Part shown: positions 8,794 through 16,735 of the stretch, in pieces
Numbering within the stretch: the first letter of the stretch is position 1
Layout of the letters: the number at the start of each line of letters is the position of its first letter
Assembly (NCBI GenBank): GCA_050730655.1
Contig: JBOHNL010000006.1
Coordinates: 124,001 to 188,000 of the forward strand
Direction of reading: 5' to 3'
From: JAFEBO01 sp050730655
GTDB taxonomy: Bacteria > Planctomycetota > Phycisphaerae > Phycisphaerales > UBA1924
Length of the DNA stretch: 64,000 nt
Program-made: the position numbers and the translations under genes
The notes under the pieces: generated by a model
What the model was told of the DNA's origin: nothing
Seen by the model: only the letters and a program-made list of their open reading frames with translations
Databases searched by the model: none

Positions 8794-8809
8794 GCAACCT
8801 CCGGGTTGC
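8794..8809. promoter_or_regulatory. Probable ArsR operator (GCAACC-TCCG-GGTTGC)
   Basis: A perfect inverted repeat with 6-bp arms and a 4-bp spacer lying directly over the Shine-Dalgarno of the SRPBCC gene. Its AACC-N4-GGTT core (8796-8807) is the same as at the other ArsR module near 4.8 kb. As RNA it could also form a hairpin masking the ribosome site. Confidence 0.55.
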
Positions 8810-8857
8810 ATATTAGCCCGTCCGCATCTCGGGCGGGAGAACCTGTAAACTCGGCCC

Positions 8858-10033
8858 GTGCGTGACCCCATGCTCGACACACTCGCTGGCATTGTCGTCG
8901 ATCACTGCGCCCCGGTTCGCACGGGCGACCTCGTCACAATCGTCGCGGAACCCGGCGACACTGCCGCCGTCGTGGCTCTGTTCGAATCGGTCCTCCGCGC
9001 GGGCGGTCATCCAAGCTTTCACCCCCGCTCCGACCGCCTTCAGGAACTCATGCTCACCCACGCCAGCGCTGAGCAGCTTCGTCACGTCTGCCCGTTCGAG
9101 GAGTATCGCCTGGCGCGATGCGATGTCCTGATCGTGCTGCGCTCTTCCAACAACACCAAATTCCTCGGCGGCATCGACCTAGCGAAAGTCGCGATGATGC
9201 AGGCTGCAAGGCGTGGATTCACTGCCATGTCGATGCAGCGTGCCGCGGCAGGCCAGATGCGGTACGTGCTGACCGAAATCCCCAGCAACGGCGCCGCGCA
9301 GGATGCCGAGATGTCGCTCTCGCAGTACGCCGCCGAGGTTTACCGCGCCGGTTTTCTCCATCTGCCCGATCCACTGCAGGCGTGGCGCACGCTTCGGTCT
9401 CAACAGGAGGACGTGCGCCGCTATCTCGAAACCAAACACACGCTCCGCTTCCGCGCTCCCGCCAGTGACGGAGCCAATGGCTCGCGACGCCATGAAGGAA
9501 CTGACCTGGCCGTCGATGTTTCAGGACGCACCTGGGTGAACTGCGCCGGCGGCCAGAATTTTCCGGATGGTGAAGTCTTCAGCGGGCCGCGTGGAGTCGA
9601 TGGCGTTTTCAACGTGACACATCCGGCCGTCTACAGGGGAAAAGAGGTCGATGGCATTCGCTTGAAATTCAAAGCCGGAAGCGTGGTCGAGGCGAGCGCG
9701 ACGAAGAACGAAGACTATCTGATCAAACTACTCGATCAGGATGCCGGCGCACGCACCGCCGGCGAAATCGCGATCGGCACGAACTATGAACTCCGCAATT
9801 TTTTCAAGAACGCATTCTTCGATGAAAAGATCGGCGGCACATTCCACCTCGCGCTCGGTGCGGGCTACCCAGAAACCGGCAACACCAACGAATCGGGTTT
9901 ACATTGGGACTTTGTGAGCGATCTGCGCCCGGGCGGCGCCTATGCCGGTAGTCTCGGCGGCACGATCGAAGCGGACGGCGAGGTCTTCCACCGCGACGGA
10001 CGCTTTACCTTCGCGGGTTGGCCGGGCAATTGA
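8858..10033 (+). CDS. M29-family metallo-aminopeptidase
   Basis: A 391-residue protein of the thermophilic aminopeptidase family (AmpT/AmpS, M29). The C-terminal half carries the expected metal and catalytic set: Glu in NFPDGEVF, Glu in GEIAIGTNYELRN, His in IGGTFHLALG and His/Asp in ESGLHWDF. The N-terminal half has the family's VRTGDLVTIVAEP and DVLIVLRSSNNTK strands. These enzymes use two divalent metals to remove N-terminal residues from peptides in the cytoplasm. The start may be GTG at 8858 or ATG at 8870. It is transcribed divergently from the SRPBCC-ArsR pair, 66 bp away. Confidence 0.9.
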   Translation: MRDPMLDTLAGIVVDHCAPVRTGDLVTIVAEPGDTAAVVALFESVLRAGGHPSFHPRSDRLQELMLTHASAEQLRHVCPFEEYRLARCDVLIVLRSSNNTKFLGGIDLAKVAMMQAARRGFTAMSMQRAAAGQMRYVLTEIPSNGAAQDAEMSLSQYAAEVYRAGFLHLPDPLQAWRTLRSQQEDVRRYLETKHTLRFRAPASDGANGSRRHEGTDLAVDVSGRTWVNCAGGQNFPDGEVFSGPRGVDGVFNVTHPAVYRGKEVDGIRLKFKAGSVVEASATKNEDYLIKLLDQDAGARTAGEIAIGTNYELRNFFKNAFFDEKIGGTFHLALGAGYPETGNTNESGLHWDFVSDLRPGGAYAGSLGGTIEADGEVFHRDGRFTFAGWPGN

Positions 10034-10127
10034 AACTCCGGCCGTTTCGGGCGGCACGCGCGCGTGCTGCGTTTGGAGTGCCGGAAGGACCGATCGGACC
10101 ACCCCGCGACGCTGGTAGGATGGATGC

Positions 10128-10406
10128 ATGAACAGGGTTGCTGAGGGCTGGAAACTGTGGGGCCGTCGACCCGCGGACTTCATCTTGCTCGGCGTGACCG
10201 CGGTGGAACTGGCGATCTTTGTTCTACTCACACCAAGCCTGACCCTCACCGATTGGATTTACGTTTGCTCCAACATGCTGGTGCTTGTGATCGCGCTGAC
10301 GCGCCGTTCAGCCCAGGTTCAGGACCGTTCGATCCGCGCGAGAGTCACTGTTTTTATCTCCTACACATACTCGTACGCGCAGGTGGTGCTTCTGCATCCA
10401 CAATGA
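10128..10406 (+). CDS. N-terminal part of split ICMT-like membrane methyltransferase
   Basis: A 92-residue membrane segment (PADFILLGVTAVELAIFVLL and WIYVCSNMLVLVIALT) ending in TGA. The next reading frame continues with the conserved C-terminal half of an isoprenylcysteine carboxyl methyltransferase/PEMT-like protein. The stop overlaps the next start as ATGA. Joined, the halves give about 191 residues, near the family's usual size. Either one gene suffered a frameshift near 10400 or it exists as two coupled polypeptides. Confidence 0.5.
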   Translation: MNRVAEGWKLWGRRPADFILLGVTAVELAIFVLLTPSLTLTDWIYVCSNMLVLVIALTRRSAQVQDRSIRARVTVFISYTYSYAQVVLLHPQ

Positions 10407-10702
10407 GTTTGATTGGCCTCATCAGCCTTGGACGATTCTTCGGCGTACGTCCGGCTTTGCGCGGACTGTCAACGCGAGGTAGTTATCGCTTCGTGCGGCA
10501 TCCCCTCTACTTGGCGTATGTGCTCCAAGACATCGGCTACAACCTTCACGAGTGGAGCGTCGGAACGCTCATCCTTGTGGCGATTGGTTGGGCGTCGATG
10601 ATCTACCGGATTCACGCCGAGGAGCGCGTGCTGTCGCAAAACGTCGAGTGGGCGAATTATGCAGCGCGCGTGCGCTATCGCCTCCTGCCCGGCATCTGGT
10701 GA
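10403..10702 (+). CDS. C-terminal catalytic half of split ICMT-like methyltransferase
   Basis: About 99 residues from the ATG at 10403, which overlaps the upstream stop (ATGA). It holds the family's S-adenosylmethionine-binding and lipid-facing signature: SLGRFFGVRPALRGL, GSYRFVRHPLYLAYVL and EERVL..NVEWANYAARVRYRLLPGIW (partly quoted). Members methylate small hydrophobic or prenylated substrates in the membrane. The RHPLY motif is intact, so the catalytic half may still fold. See the N-terminal half for the split. Confidence 0.55.
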   Translation: MSLIGLISLGRFFGVRPALRGLSTRGSYRFVRHPLYLAYVLQDIGYNLHEWSVGTLILVAIGWASMIYRIHAEERVLSQNVEWANYAARVRYRLLPGIW

Positions 10703-10708
10703 CACGCG

Positions 10709-11125
10709 TCACTTCGCTCGCTTTTTCTTGGGCTTGGACGGCGCGGGCGGTTGCCACAGTTCGATCCGGTTGCCTTCACCGTCCTTAATCCAGGCAAACT
10801 TGCCGTATTCAGAGTCTTGGACCTTCGGATCAATCCAAACCCCGGCCTTCTTCAACTGCGCGAGCATCTTTTTCAGATCGGCAACTCGGTAGTTGACCAT
10901 GTGGCCTTGTTTGCCGCTACCGAAGTACTTTGTGTCGGCCTTGAAGGCGCTCCACACCGTGCTGCCGGTCTTCTTGGGGTTCTTGAGATCGCGCCACTCG
11001 AACTGGCAGCCGTTCCAGCTTTCGTCGACAGGCAACCCAAGCTTTTCGCGGTACCACGCGCCGAGCTTCGCGGGATCCTTTGCCCGGAAGAACACTCCTC
11101 CGATTCCGGTCGCTCTTTGTTTCAT
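10709..11125 (-). CDS. VOC family (glyoxalase-like) protein
   Basis: A 138-residue protein starting MKQRATGIGGVFFRAKDPAK, with GAWYREKLGLPVDESWNG, HMVNYRVADLKKMLAQLKKA and the closing WIKDGEGNRIELWQPP, the usual ending of vicinal-oxygen-chelate proteins. A basic tail (PSKPKKKRAK) follows. The ATG at 11125 is chosen because AAGGAG lies ten bases upstream. Convergent with the methyltransferase-like gene, six bases apart. The E in RIELW is a likely metal ligand; substrate unknown. Confidence 0.87.
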   Translation of the reverse strand: MKQRATGIGGVFFRAKDPAKLGAWYREKLGLPVDESWNGCQFEWRDLKNPKKTGSTVWSAFKADTKYFGSGKQGHMVNYRVADLKKMLAQLKKAGVWIDPKVQDSEYGKFAWIKDGEGNRIELWQPPAPSKPKKKRAK

Positions 11126-11386
11126 GAGTCCGTTTCTCCTTCGCCCGTGTGTCACGGTCGCTTGGCATCGTACTAAGCGGACGTGGGGCTTCTTCTCAAA
11201 ACTTGCGCACGAATAGACAAATTAAAGTTGGGTGGATGAAATCGGTCGCGTCGTGGTCCACGCTAACGGTGCGCCGACACTTTCGACTTTTTTTCCGCGG
11301 CGAGCGTGAAGCTCATCCATATCCACGCCCGACGAACGACCGCGTTTCCCCAACATTGGTAGGCTGCTCACAAAGAAAGGAACCGC
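11126..11386. other. Divergent intergenic region, nothing recognised
   Basis: About 260 bp between two divergently transcribed genes. It should carry both promoters, but I see no convincing -35/-10 pair, no palindrome of note and no RNA-like structure. Confidence 0.4.
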
Positions 11387-11950
11387 ATGGAACTCCTCCT
11401 CTCTCTTTGGCTCCCGATTGTGCTCTCTGCCGCGGCGGTTTGGATTGTCTCCACGATCTTCGGGATGCCCTTTCTTCATCACAAGAATGACTGGATCGGC
11501 CTCTCCCCCGCTGACGAGGACAGTCTCATGGAGGGCATTCGCTCTCGCGGCATCAAGCCCGGCAACTACCTCTTTCCCGATTTCCGCACGCGCGAGGCGA
11601 TGGAGTCGGAAAAGGTGAGCAAGGCGCTGCAGGAAGGCCCGGTCGGGCATCTCAGCATCTGGCAACCTCCGCTCACCATGGGCGGCAAGTTAGCTGGCAC
11701 GTTTGTCGTGTATCTCGTTGCGAGCGCATTGATCGCGTATCTTGCGTCGGTTGTGCTTCCCCGGGCAGCGGAGTTTGCCAAGGTATTCCAAGTCGTCGGC
11801 ACGGCCGGCATCCTTGCTTATTCGTTTTCGTTCATCCCAAACGCTCTCTGGTTCGGTGCGTACAAACGAACGATTCTCATCAGCATCGTCGACGGCGTCG
11901 TGTACGGCGTCATTACTGGAGCGATCTTTGCTTGGCGATGGCCGCACTGA
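11387..11950 (+). CDS. Conserved membrane protein, unknown function
   Basis: A 187-residue protein with an N-terminal helix (LWLPIVLSAAAVWIVSTIFG), a soluble loop rich in charged residues (PADEDSLMEGIRSRGIKPG, YLFPDFRTREAMESEKVSKA) and three further helices in the C-terminal half (LAGTFVVYLVASALIAYLAS, VVGTAGILAYSFSFIPNALW, SIVDGVVYGVITGAIFAWRW). AAGGAA precedes the ATG. The YLFP loop between helices 1 and 2 recurs in a widespread family of uncharacterised membrane proteins; function unknown. Confidence 0.8.
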   Translation: MELLLSLWLPIVLSAAAVWIVSTIFGMPFLHHKNDWIGLSPADEDSLMEGIRSRGIKPGNYLFPDFRTREAMESEKVSKALQEGPVGHLSIWQPPLTMGGKLAGTFVVYLVASALIAYLASVVLPRAAEFAKVFQVVGTAGILAYSFSFIPNALWFGAYKRTILISIVDGVVYGVITGAIFAWRWPH

Positions 11951-12025
11951 CAGATAGCGCCGCGATCGCCGAACAACAACATCGCGGTTGACGGCCCAAC
12001 CAAGTGCAAACGCCGGTGAGCACGA

Positions 12026-13426
12026 TCAGCGCGAAATGAAGAGAAGCCAAGGCGTTCCGATCAATACGTACACCGCCATAAATGCCAGAGTGATCAAGAA
12101 GCCGAGCGTGTATAACTCGCGTTGCTTCAGATACCCGCTCGCAACAAAGATGATGTTCTGACTTCCGCCCTGCGGCGTGATGACCGAAAAATAGCTGCTT
12201 GCGAATAGCAGACCCGGCGCCATCAGCGGCGCCGGCACGCCGCCACGGATGCCGACGTCCAGGAATACCGCCAGCAGCGCGAGAACTTGCGACGTCTGGC
12301 TCACGAAGAAGTAATGAAGGCCGACGTAGAGCGCGACGAGCGTGACGTAGAGCAATGGCCACGGCAGGCCATCGAGGCGAAAAGCAAGACGCTCTCCCAC
12401 ATAATCCATGAAGCCGAGTGCGTTCAGCTGCGAACTCATGGCGAAAAGAACGGCAGCCAAAGAAAGGTCACCAGCGTGTCGCCCTGCTTCGTAACATCAT
12501 TAACTGTCAGAACGCCGTTAGCGGCAGTACACCAAAGCCCATAAATGCCACGGCGGTGGCGTTGAGATTCCACGCTCCGCCGAACACCCATCCCGCGACC
12601 ATCACGACAAAGGTCACCGCGGTGATCCACTCGTCACGCGACATGGGGCCGCTGGCCGCCAGATCTCTTCGCGCTGCCGCGGGAGCTTCGGGTGTCGCCC
12701 CGACACCGGGCGGAAAAAGTTTTGAGACAAGCCACGGCAGCATCAATATGGCCGCGAGCGATGGCACAGACGATGCGAGGATCCAGCTGCCGAAGGTCAG
12801 CTTGATCCCCGCGGTCTGAGCGATTTGCACGCCGATCGGATTGGCCGAGGTGGCCGTCATCCAAAGAGCGGAGGAGACTGCGAGTCCCGCCATCGAACAG
12901 AACATGAGGTATCCACCGAGCCGACGCCCTTGCGGGCTGTCGGGTTCGGAACCCGCTCCCTTCGCGATGGAGAGCACGATTGGATAGATCACGCCCCCGC
13001 GCGCTGTGTTGCTGGGGAACGCGGGCGCAATCACCGCGTCGGTCAGCACTAGGCTATACGCAAGACCAAGCGGCGAGCCGCCGAAACGGCTCACCATCAG
13101 AAGGCTGATCCTCCTGCCGAGCCCCGACTTCACCACCGCCTGCGCGACGATGAACGCGATCACGACAAGCAGGACGCTGGAGTTGGCAAAGCGGGAAAAT
13201 GCTTGCTCCGGAGCAATAGTTCTGGTGAGCACGATCGTCGCGACGGCGATCATGGAAGCCGTCAAAAGCGGAAACGAACCCAGGAGCACGCACGCGATCG
13301 CTGCAACGAAAACGGCGAAGAGGTGCCAGGCCTTCTCCGTTAGACCCGCGGGAATTGGGCAAAGCCAAATGCCAAGGGCGATTGCAAACGGTGCAGCGCG
13401 TTCACAGTCATGCCGAGTGAGATCAT
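12026..13426 (-). pseudogene. Frameshifted DASS (SLC13-type) anion:sodium symporter
   Basis: Homology to a dicarboxylate/anion symporter runs across three reading frames. The parts are AIALGIWLCPIPAG and AWHLFAVFVAAIACVLLGSF, then VVKSGLGRRISLLMVSRFGG, PSNTARGGVIYPIV, then GVLTVNDVTKQGDTLVTFLW, then AVLFAMSSQLNALGF and VITPQGGSQNIIFVASGYL. Single-base shifts are needed near 13375-13400, near 12505 (after LPLT) and near 12462 (after FLWL). The likely original start is the ATG at 13426, overlapping the stop of the upstream gene as ATGA. An intact version would be a cytoplasmic-membrane transporter for citrate or other organic anions. The gene cannot be expressed as one protein as read. Confidence 0.85.
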
Positions 13427-13983
13427 CGCGCCTTGCCTCCAGCCTGGGACTGACCCAGCCGAAAGCGGCCTTTCAGGCCGGTCGCGCGACCCTGCAGCGA
13501 ACCATCCTCGAGCTCGATGACGAATTGCCACGAAAACTCAAAGGTGCCCGAGACCCCGTGATATGGGCCCGTGCCGCCCAAGATCATCCCCTCGATGTGG
13601 TTTTGTTGCTTCGTGCCTTGCCCACTAACTTCGCTGAATACCTGGTCGCCATGCTCGTCGGTCCAGACTCCGCGCCCAACCAATCCCGTCTTGGTGTCGA
13701 CCAGCGCGATGATCTGCTCGCGGAAACCCACGCCCGGGCGTCCGGACCCAGAGAGCAACATCGTTCAGCTGAGATCGATGATCGAGCTCTGTCGATCGGG
13801 CCCCAATGGGACACTGCGACGGGTGCCGGTTGCGTTCCAGGAGCCTTCGAACTCGCGCTATTCGGTCGACACCATTGCCGCCGGTTCGGTCTTCCGCTCA
13901 CAGGCGAGCAAAACGAATGGCGCGACCGCCAACATCAGGCCCATTGATCGCGCGAGAATTTCTGAGTGGCTTGTCCAAATCAT
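13423..13983 (-). pseudogene. Lipoprotein gene with two in-frame stop codons
   Basis: From the ATG at 13983 (AGGAG ten bases upstream) the frame gives MIWTSHSEILARSMGLMLAV and a lipobox LLAC, then hits TAG at 13858-13860 and TGA at 13765-13767. The same frame continues without any shift as REFEGSWNATGTRRSVPLGP, then LLSGSGRPGVGFREQIIALV, GVWTDEHGDQVFSEVSG, GGTGPYHGVSGTFEFSWQF. The open part from 13761 is 112 residues. The protein looks like a small periplasmic beta-barrel-like lipoprotein of unknown function that travels with SLC13-type transporters; both genes of the pair are broken here. Confidence 0.75.
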
Positions 13984-14260
13984 GAGCGTTTCGCTCCTGT
14001 ATTTGAGCCTTTTTGAGCCACGCCAACACCCGCCGCGTCAGAGATCGATGGCGATTGCGGACCCAAACTCCCCCACGAGCCCTCAGAACGTCCGGACAAG
14101 GCGTACGTCCTGAACAGCTTTTGCTGAAATGCAAGCCCCCGTGCGTCTCGATGGCAATCGTGTCGAGGCTGGCTGCTTGCCTGCAGGTTCCGCGGCACGA
14201 GAAGCCGGTTGCTGGCAACATGGCATTCCCGGCTTTAATTTTTCGTTACAGTCATTCGCT

Positions 14261-14701
14261 ATGACCGCGCAAATCCGAACCACGCCGCTCGCCGTCACAC
14301 TTCTTGGCGCCTCAATGTCGCACGATGCGACGAAGTCATACGGCTCGGAGATCCGATCCTTGCTCGACCGGGTGTGGCCGGTGCTCAAGACTGGTCCAAT
14401 CCCGAACAAGGGCATCAACTGGGTCGTGTACAACGGGTGCGATCGCGTGTTCGCCGGCGTCGAGGCGGAGGTCGCTGATCCCGCCGCGCTCGGCTTGGAG
14501 CGTTTGACGCTCGGGCTCGGCCGGCACGCGTGGATCAAGCACATCGGGCCGTACCAACTCCTCGGTACTGCTTACACGGCGCTCAACAAGGCAATCGCCG
14601 ATCACGGCCTTCGCGCCGAGCAACCTCGGATCGAGGTGTACGGTCATTGGAACAACGACGAAAGCAAGCTCGAAACCGAGCTCATCGTTCCGGTATCGTG
14701 A
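14261..14701 (+). CDS. GyrI-like small-molecule-binding domain protein
   Basis: A 146-residue protein from the ATG at 14261 (MTAQIRTTPLAVTLLGASMS). Motifs of the GyrI/SOUL-like effector domain are present: VWPVLKTGPIPNKGINWVVY, the acidic FAGVEAEV strand, RHAWIKHIGPYQLLGTAY and the closing RIEVYGHWNNDESKLETE. Stand-alone domains of this kind bind hydrophobic or cyclic ligands, and some hydrolyse cyclopropanoids. An upstream start at 14129 would add an unconserved Cys-rich stretch and is unlikely. Confidence 0.85.
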   Translation: MTAQIRTTPLAVTLLGASMSHDATKSYGSEIRSLLDRVWPVLKTGPIPNKGINWVVYNGCDRVFAGVEAEVADPAALGLERLTLGLGRHAWIKHIGPYQLLGTAYTALNKAIADHGLRAEQPRIEVYGHWNNDESKLETELIVPVS

Positions 14702-14788
14702 TCGAGCGCATCCGCCGGCCGGATTCGCCCGTGTTCGAGTTGATATCGATTCTCGTATGCCGGCTGTCAGCACAGAAAGTCTCACGCA

Positions 14789-15301
14789 GTGTCATCAATC
14801 ACCGACAAGCCCGCCGGTTCCGAACCGCTTCGTGCCACGCTGCTTCGAACTGTGCCGTTGGCGGTCGTGATCGGGTCGGTCGTCACACTGGCCACTGTCG
14901 GCCTGCCCTCGAGCTCAAATGCGTGCTGGGGTTGGCTTGGGCGCGTTGTTGTTGCGCTGTGGTTTACCTTTGGCGGACACTGGGTTGAGCTCGCGTTCCT
15001 TCGGCGTGTGCTCCCTGTAATGAAAGATCGACATCTGCCCCCGGCGGTGCGATTTTCGGCGCGTGTGATCGTCTGGCTCATCGGCGGCGCCCTGCTCGGC
15101 GTGGGCGCGATGATTTCATTTCGAGCGATGCTGGGCGCAGGATCATCGGATGGATTCTCGTGGCCATCCGGCCGCGAGATCCTTACAAGCGCGGGATTCG
15201 GCGCCGTCGCCCTGGTGGTTCTCGAATGCGGAGTGCACGCGGTTCTTGCCGCGACCGGCCGGCCCAACGCCTGGCTGTCAAGCGACGGACCGAATGGATG
15301 A
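14789..15301 (+). CDS. Four-helix membrane protein, unknown function
   Basis: A 170-residue protein starting at GTG, with four hydrophobic segments (LRTVPLAVVIGSVVTLATVG, WLGRVVVALWFTFGGHWVEL, FSARVIVWLIGGALLGVGAM, SAGFGAVALVVLECGVHAVL). It follows the GyrI-like gene by 87 nt in the same direction. The sequence GGHWVEL with charged flanks recurs in small uncharacterised membrane proteins. I do not recognise a function. Confidence 0.7.
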   Translation: MSSITDKPAGSEPLRATLLRTVPLAVVIGSVVTLATVGLPSSSNACWGWLGRVVVALWFTFGGHWVELAFLRRVLPVMKDRHLPPAVRFSARVIVWLIGGALLGVGAMISFRAMLGAGSSDGFSWPSGREILTSAGFGAVALVVLECGVHAVLAATGRPNAWLSSDGPNG

Positions 15302-15363
15302 ATGCCCTGTCCGCAGCTTGAAAACGCCATCAACGCCGCTCGGTTGCTTGCGCCGAGCCTTTC

Positions 15364-15702
15364 TTAGAGAAACTGGCGCACTTCGACTGGCGCCCGACAG
15401 GCGATGACCGCCTTGCTCCCCCACGCCAGCGCCTCTTCCAAATTCGCGGCTTCCAGCAGCCAAAATCCACCCACGTGCTCCTTGGTCTCCAGGTACGGGC
15501 CATCGGTGATTCGCACTTTGCCATTGGGTTGAGCGCGCAGCGACTTCGCGCTCTGCGCCGGTTGCAAACCGCCCGCGAACAATCTGGCACCAGCAGCCTG
15601 CATCTCTTCGTTGAGCAAGTCGATATCGCGAGACATCGCCGCCCCCTCAACCGACGGGTCGTAGTTGTCGGGATGGTGAATAGCTACCAGATACTGCGGC
15701 AT
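15364..15702 (-). CDS. YciI/DGPF-type domain protein
   Basis: A 112-residue protein: MPQYLVAIHHPDNYDPS, a central RDIDLLNEEMQAAGARLFAG helix, the DGPF-variant signature RITDGPYLETKEHVGGFWLL and the helix ANLEEALAWGSKAVIAC. It is complete and compact like other YCII-related proteins. Unlike the copy at 1.5 kb, no sigma factor is adjacent. Role unknown. Confidence 0.88.
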   Translation of the reverse strand: MPQYLVAIHHPDNYDPSVEGAAMSRDIDLLNEEMQAAGARLFAGGLQPAQSAKSLRAQPNGKVRITDGPYLETKEHVGGFWLLEAANLEEALAWGSKAVIACRAPVEVRQFL

Positions 15703-15985
15703 GACTTCTCCTGGAACGGTGCGCGGGCGGGCAAGTTACTCTGCCTTCACAACAACGACGAACGACCGGACCGGCTTTCGACAAGTCACCCAAACAATTT
15801 TTGGTGCTGCCGGGTGAACGAGCATCGGCGGCCCCCAGCCGCTCCATCTGTCAGGTCGCGCTGAACCTCGCGGCCAAGGCCGCCCCCCGCTCTGACGCGA
15901 AACTGCGTTTTGAGAATCGAGTTCCCGACAGCTTAGAGGCTGCAAGCTGATCAGAGGCTGGAGGTGGAGGTGACTGCACTTCGAG
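15703..15985. other. Intergenic region between glpF and DGPF gene
   Basis: About 280 bp. It contains a 14-bp perfect palindrome GCGGCC/GGCCGC near 15870 without a T-run, so not a clear terminator. Nothing else is recognised. Confidence 0.4.
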
Positions 15986-16060
15986 TTAGCGAACGAGCAA
16001 GGCATGTACGCCCGCCGCGAGCGCGGCGCCCACGAGCGGACCAAAGACCGGCACCCATGC

Positions 16061-16735
16061 TTAACCCCAGTCGCTATCGCGTTTACCCGGCACCGGGAGA
16101 AATGCGTGCGCAATTCGCGGGCCGAGATCGCGCGCGGGATTGATGGCGTAACCCGTGGTGCCTCCGAGCGAAAGCCCGATGGCGAAAACAAGCATCGCGA
16201 CGGGAACAAGACCCAGACTGCCCATTCCGATGACGATGTCCTTGGGCTCCGCGCCGACCGGCAACTGAAACTTCACGTCCGACATCAGAAAGATGGGCAG
16301 GATGAGGCAGAAGGTGCCGACCACCTCGCAAAAGAACGATTGCGGTATGCTGCGGATGTTGGGCGACGTACAGAAGCACGCAAGCTTGGCGTCTCGATCT
16401 TCAGTTGCCCCGAAATGCGCGTGGTAATAGAGAAACACAAGCACGGCGCCGACAACCGCACCGAACATCTGCGCAAGGATGTAACCTGCGACCTTCGCCA
16501 CGGGGAACTCGCCGCCTATGGCCATTGCGAGGGTCACTGCCGGATTCAGATGCGCGCCGCTGAATGGCGCGGAACAGAACGCACCGATGAAAACAGCCAG
16601 ACCCCATCCGGCGGTGATGACGATCCAGCCGGAGTTGTTCCCCTTTGTTTTGGCAAGAACTACGTTTGCGACCACCCCGTTGCCGAAGAGAATCAGCAAC
16701 GCCGTTCCGATGAATTCCGCGAAGTATGGGCTCAT
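16061..16735 (-). CDS. glpF: Glycerol facilitator (MIP family), cut short by an in-frame TAA
   Basis: Major intrinsic protein that lets glycerol cross the inner membrane. From the ATG at 16735 it reads MSPYFAEFIGTALLILFGNG, with the first NPA motif in SGAHLNPAVTLAMA and the second in GTTGYAINPARDLGPR; the Asp after the second NPA marks a glycerol channel rather than a water channel. The frame stops at TAA (16061-16063) after KRDSDWG, but the same frame continues AWVPVFGPLVGAALAAGVHA to a stop at 15986. That tail is the normal sixth membrane helix, so a Tyr codon (DWGYAWVPVFGP) probably mutated. It overlaps glpD by four bases (ATGA). Confidence 0.85.
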   Translation of the reverse strand: MSPYFAEFIGTALLILFGNGVVANVVLAKTKGNNSGWIVITAGWGLAVFIGAFCSAPFSGAHLNPAVTLAMAIGGEFPVAKVAGYILAQMFGAVVGAVLVFLYYHAHFGATEDRDAKLACFCTSPNIRSIPQSFFCEVVGTFCLILPIFLMSDVKFQLPVGAEPKDIVIGMGSLGLVPVAMLVFAIGLSLGGTTGYAINPARDLGPRIAHAFLPVPGKRDSDWG

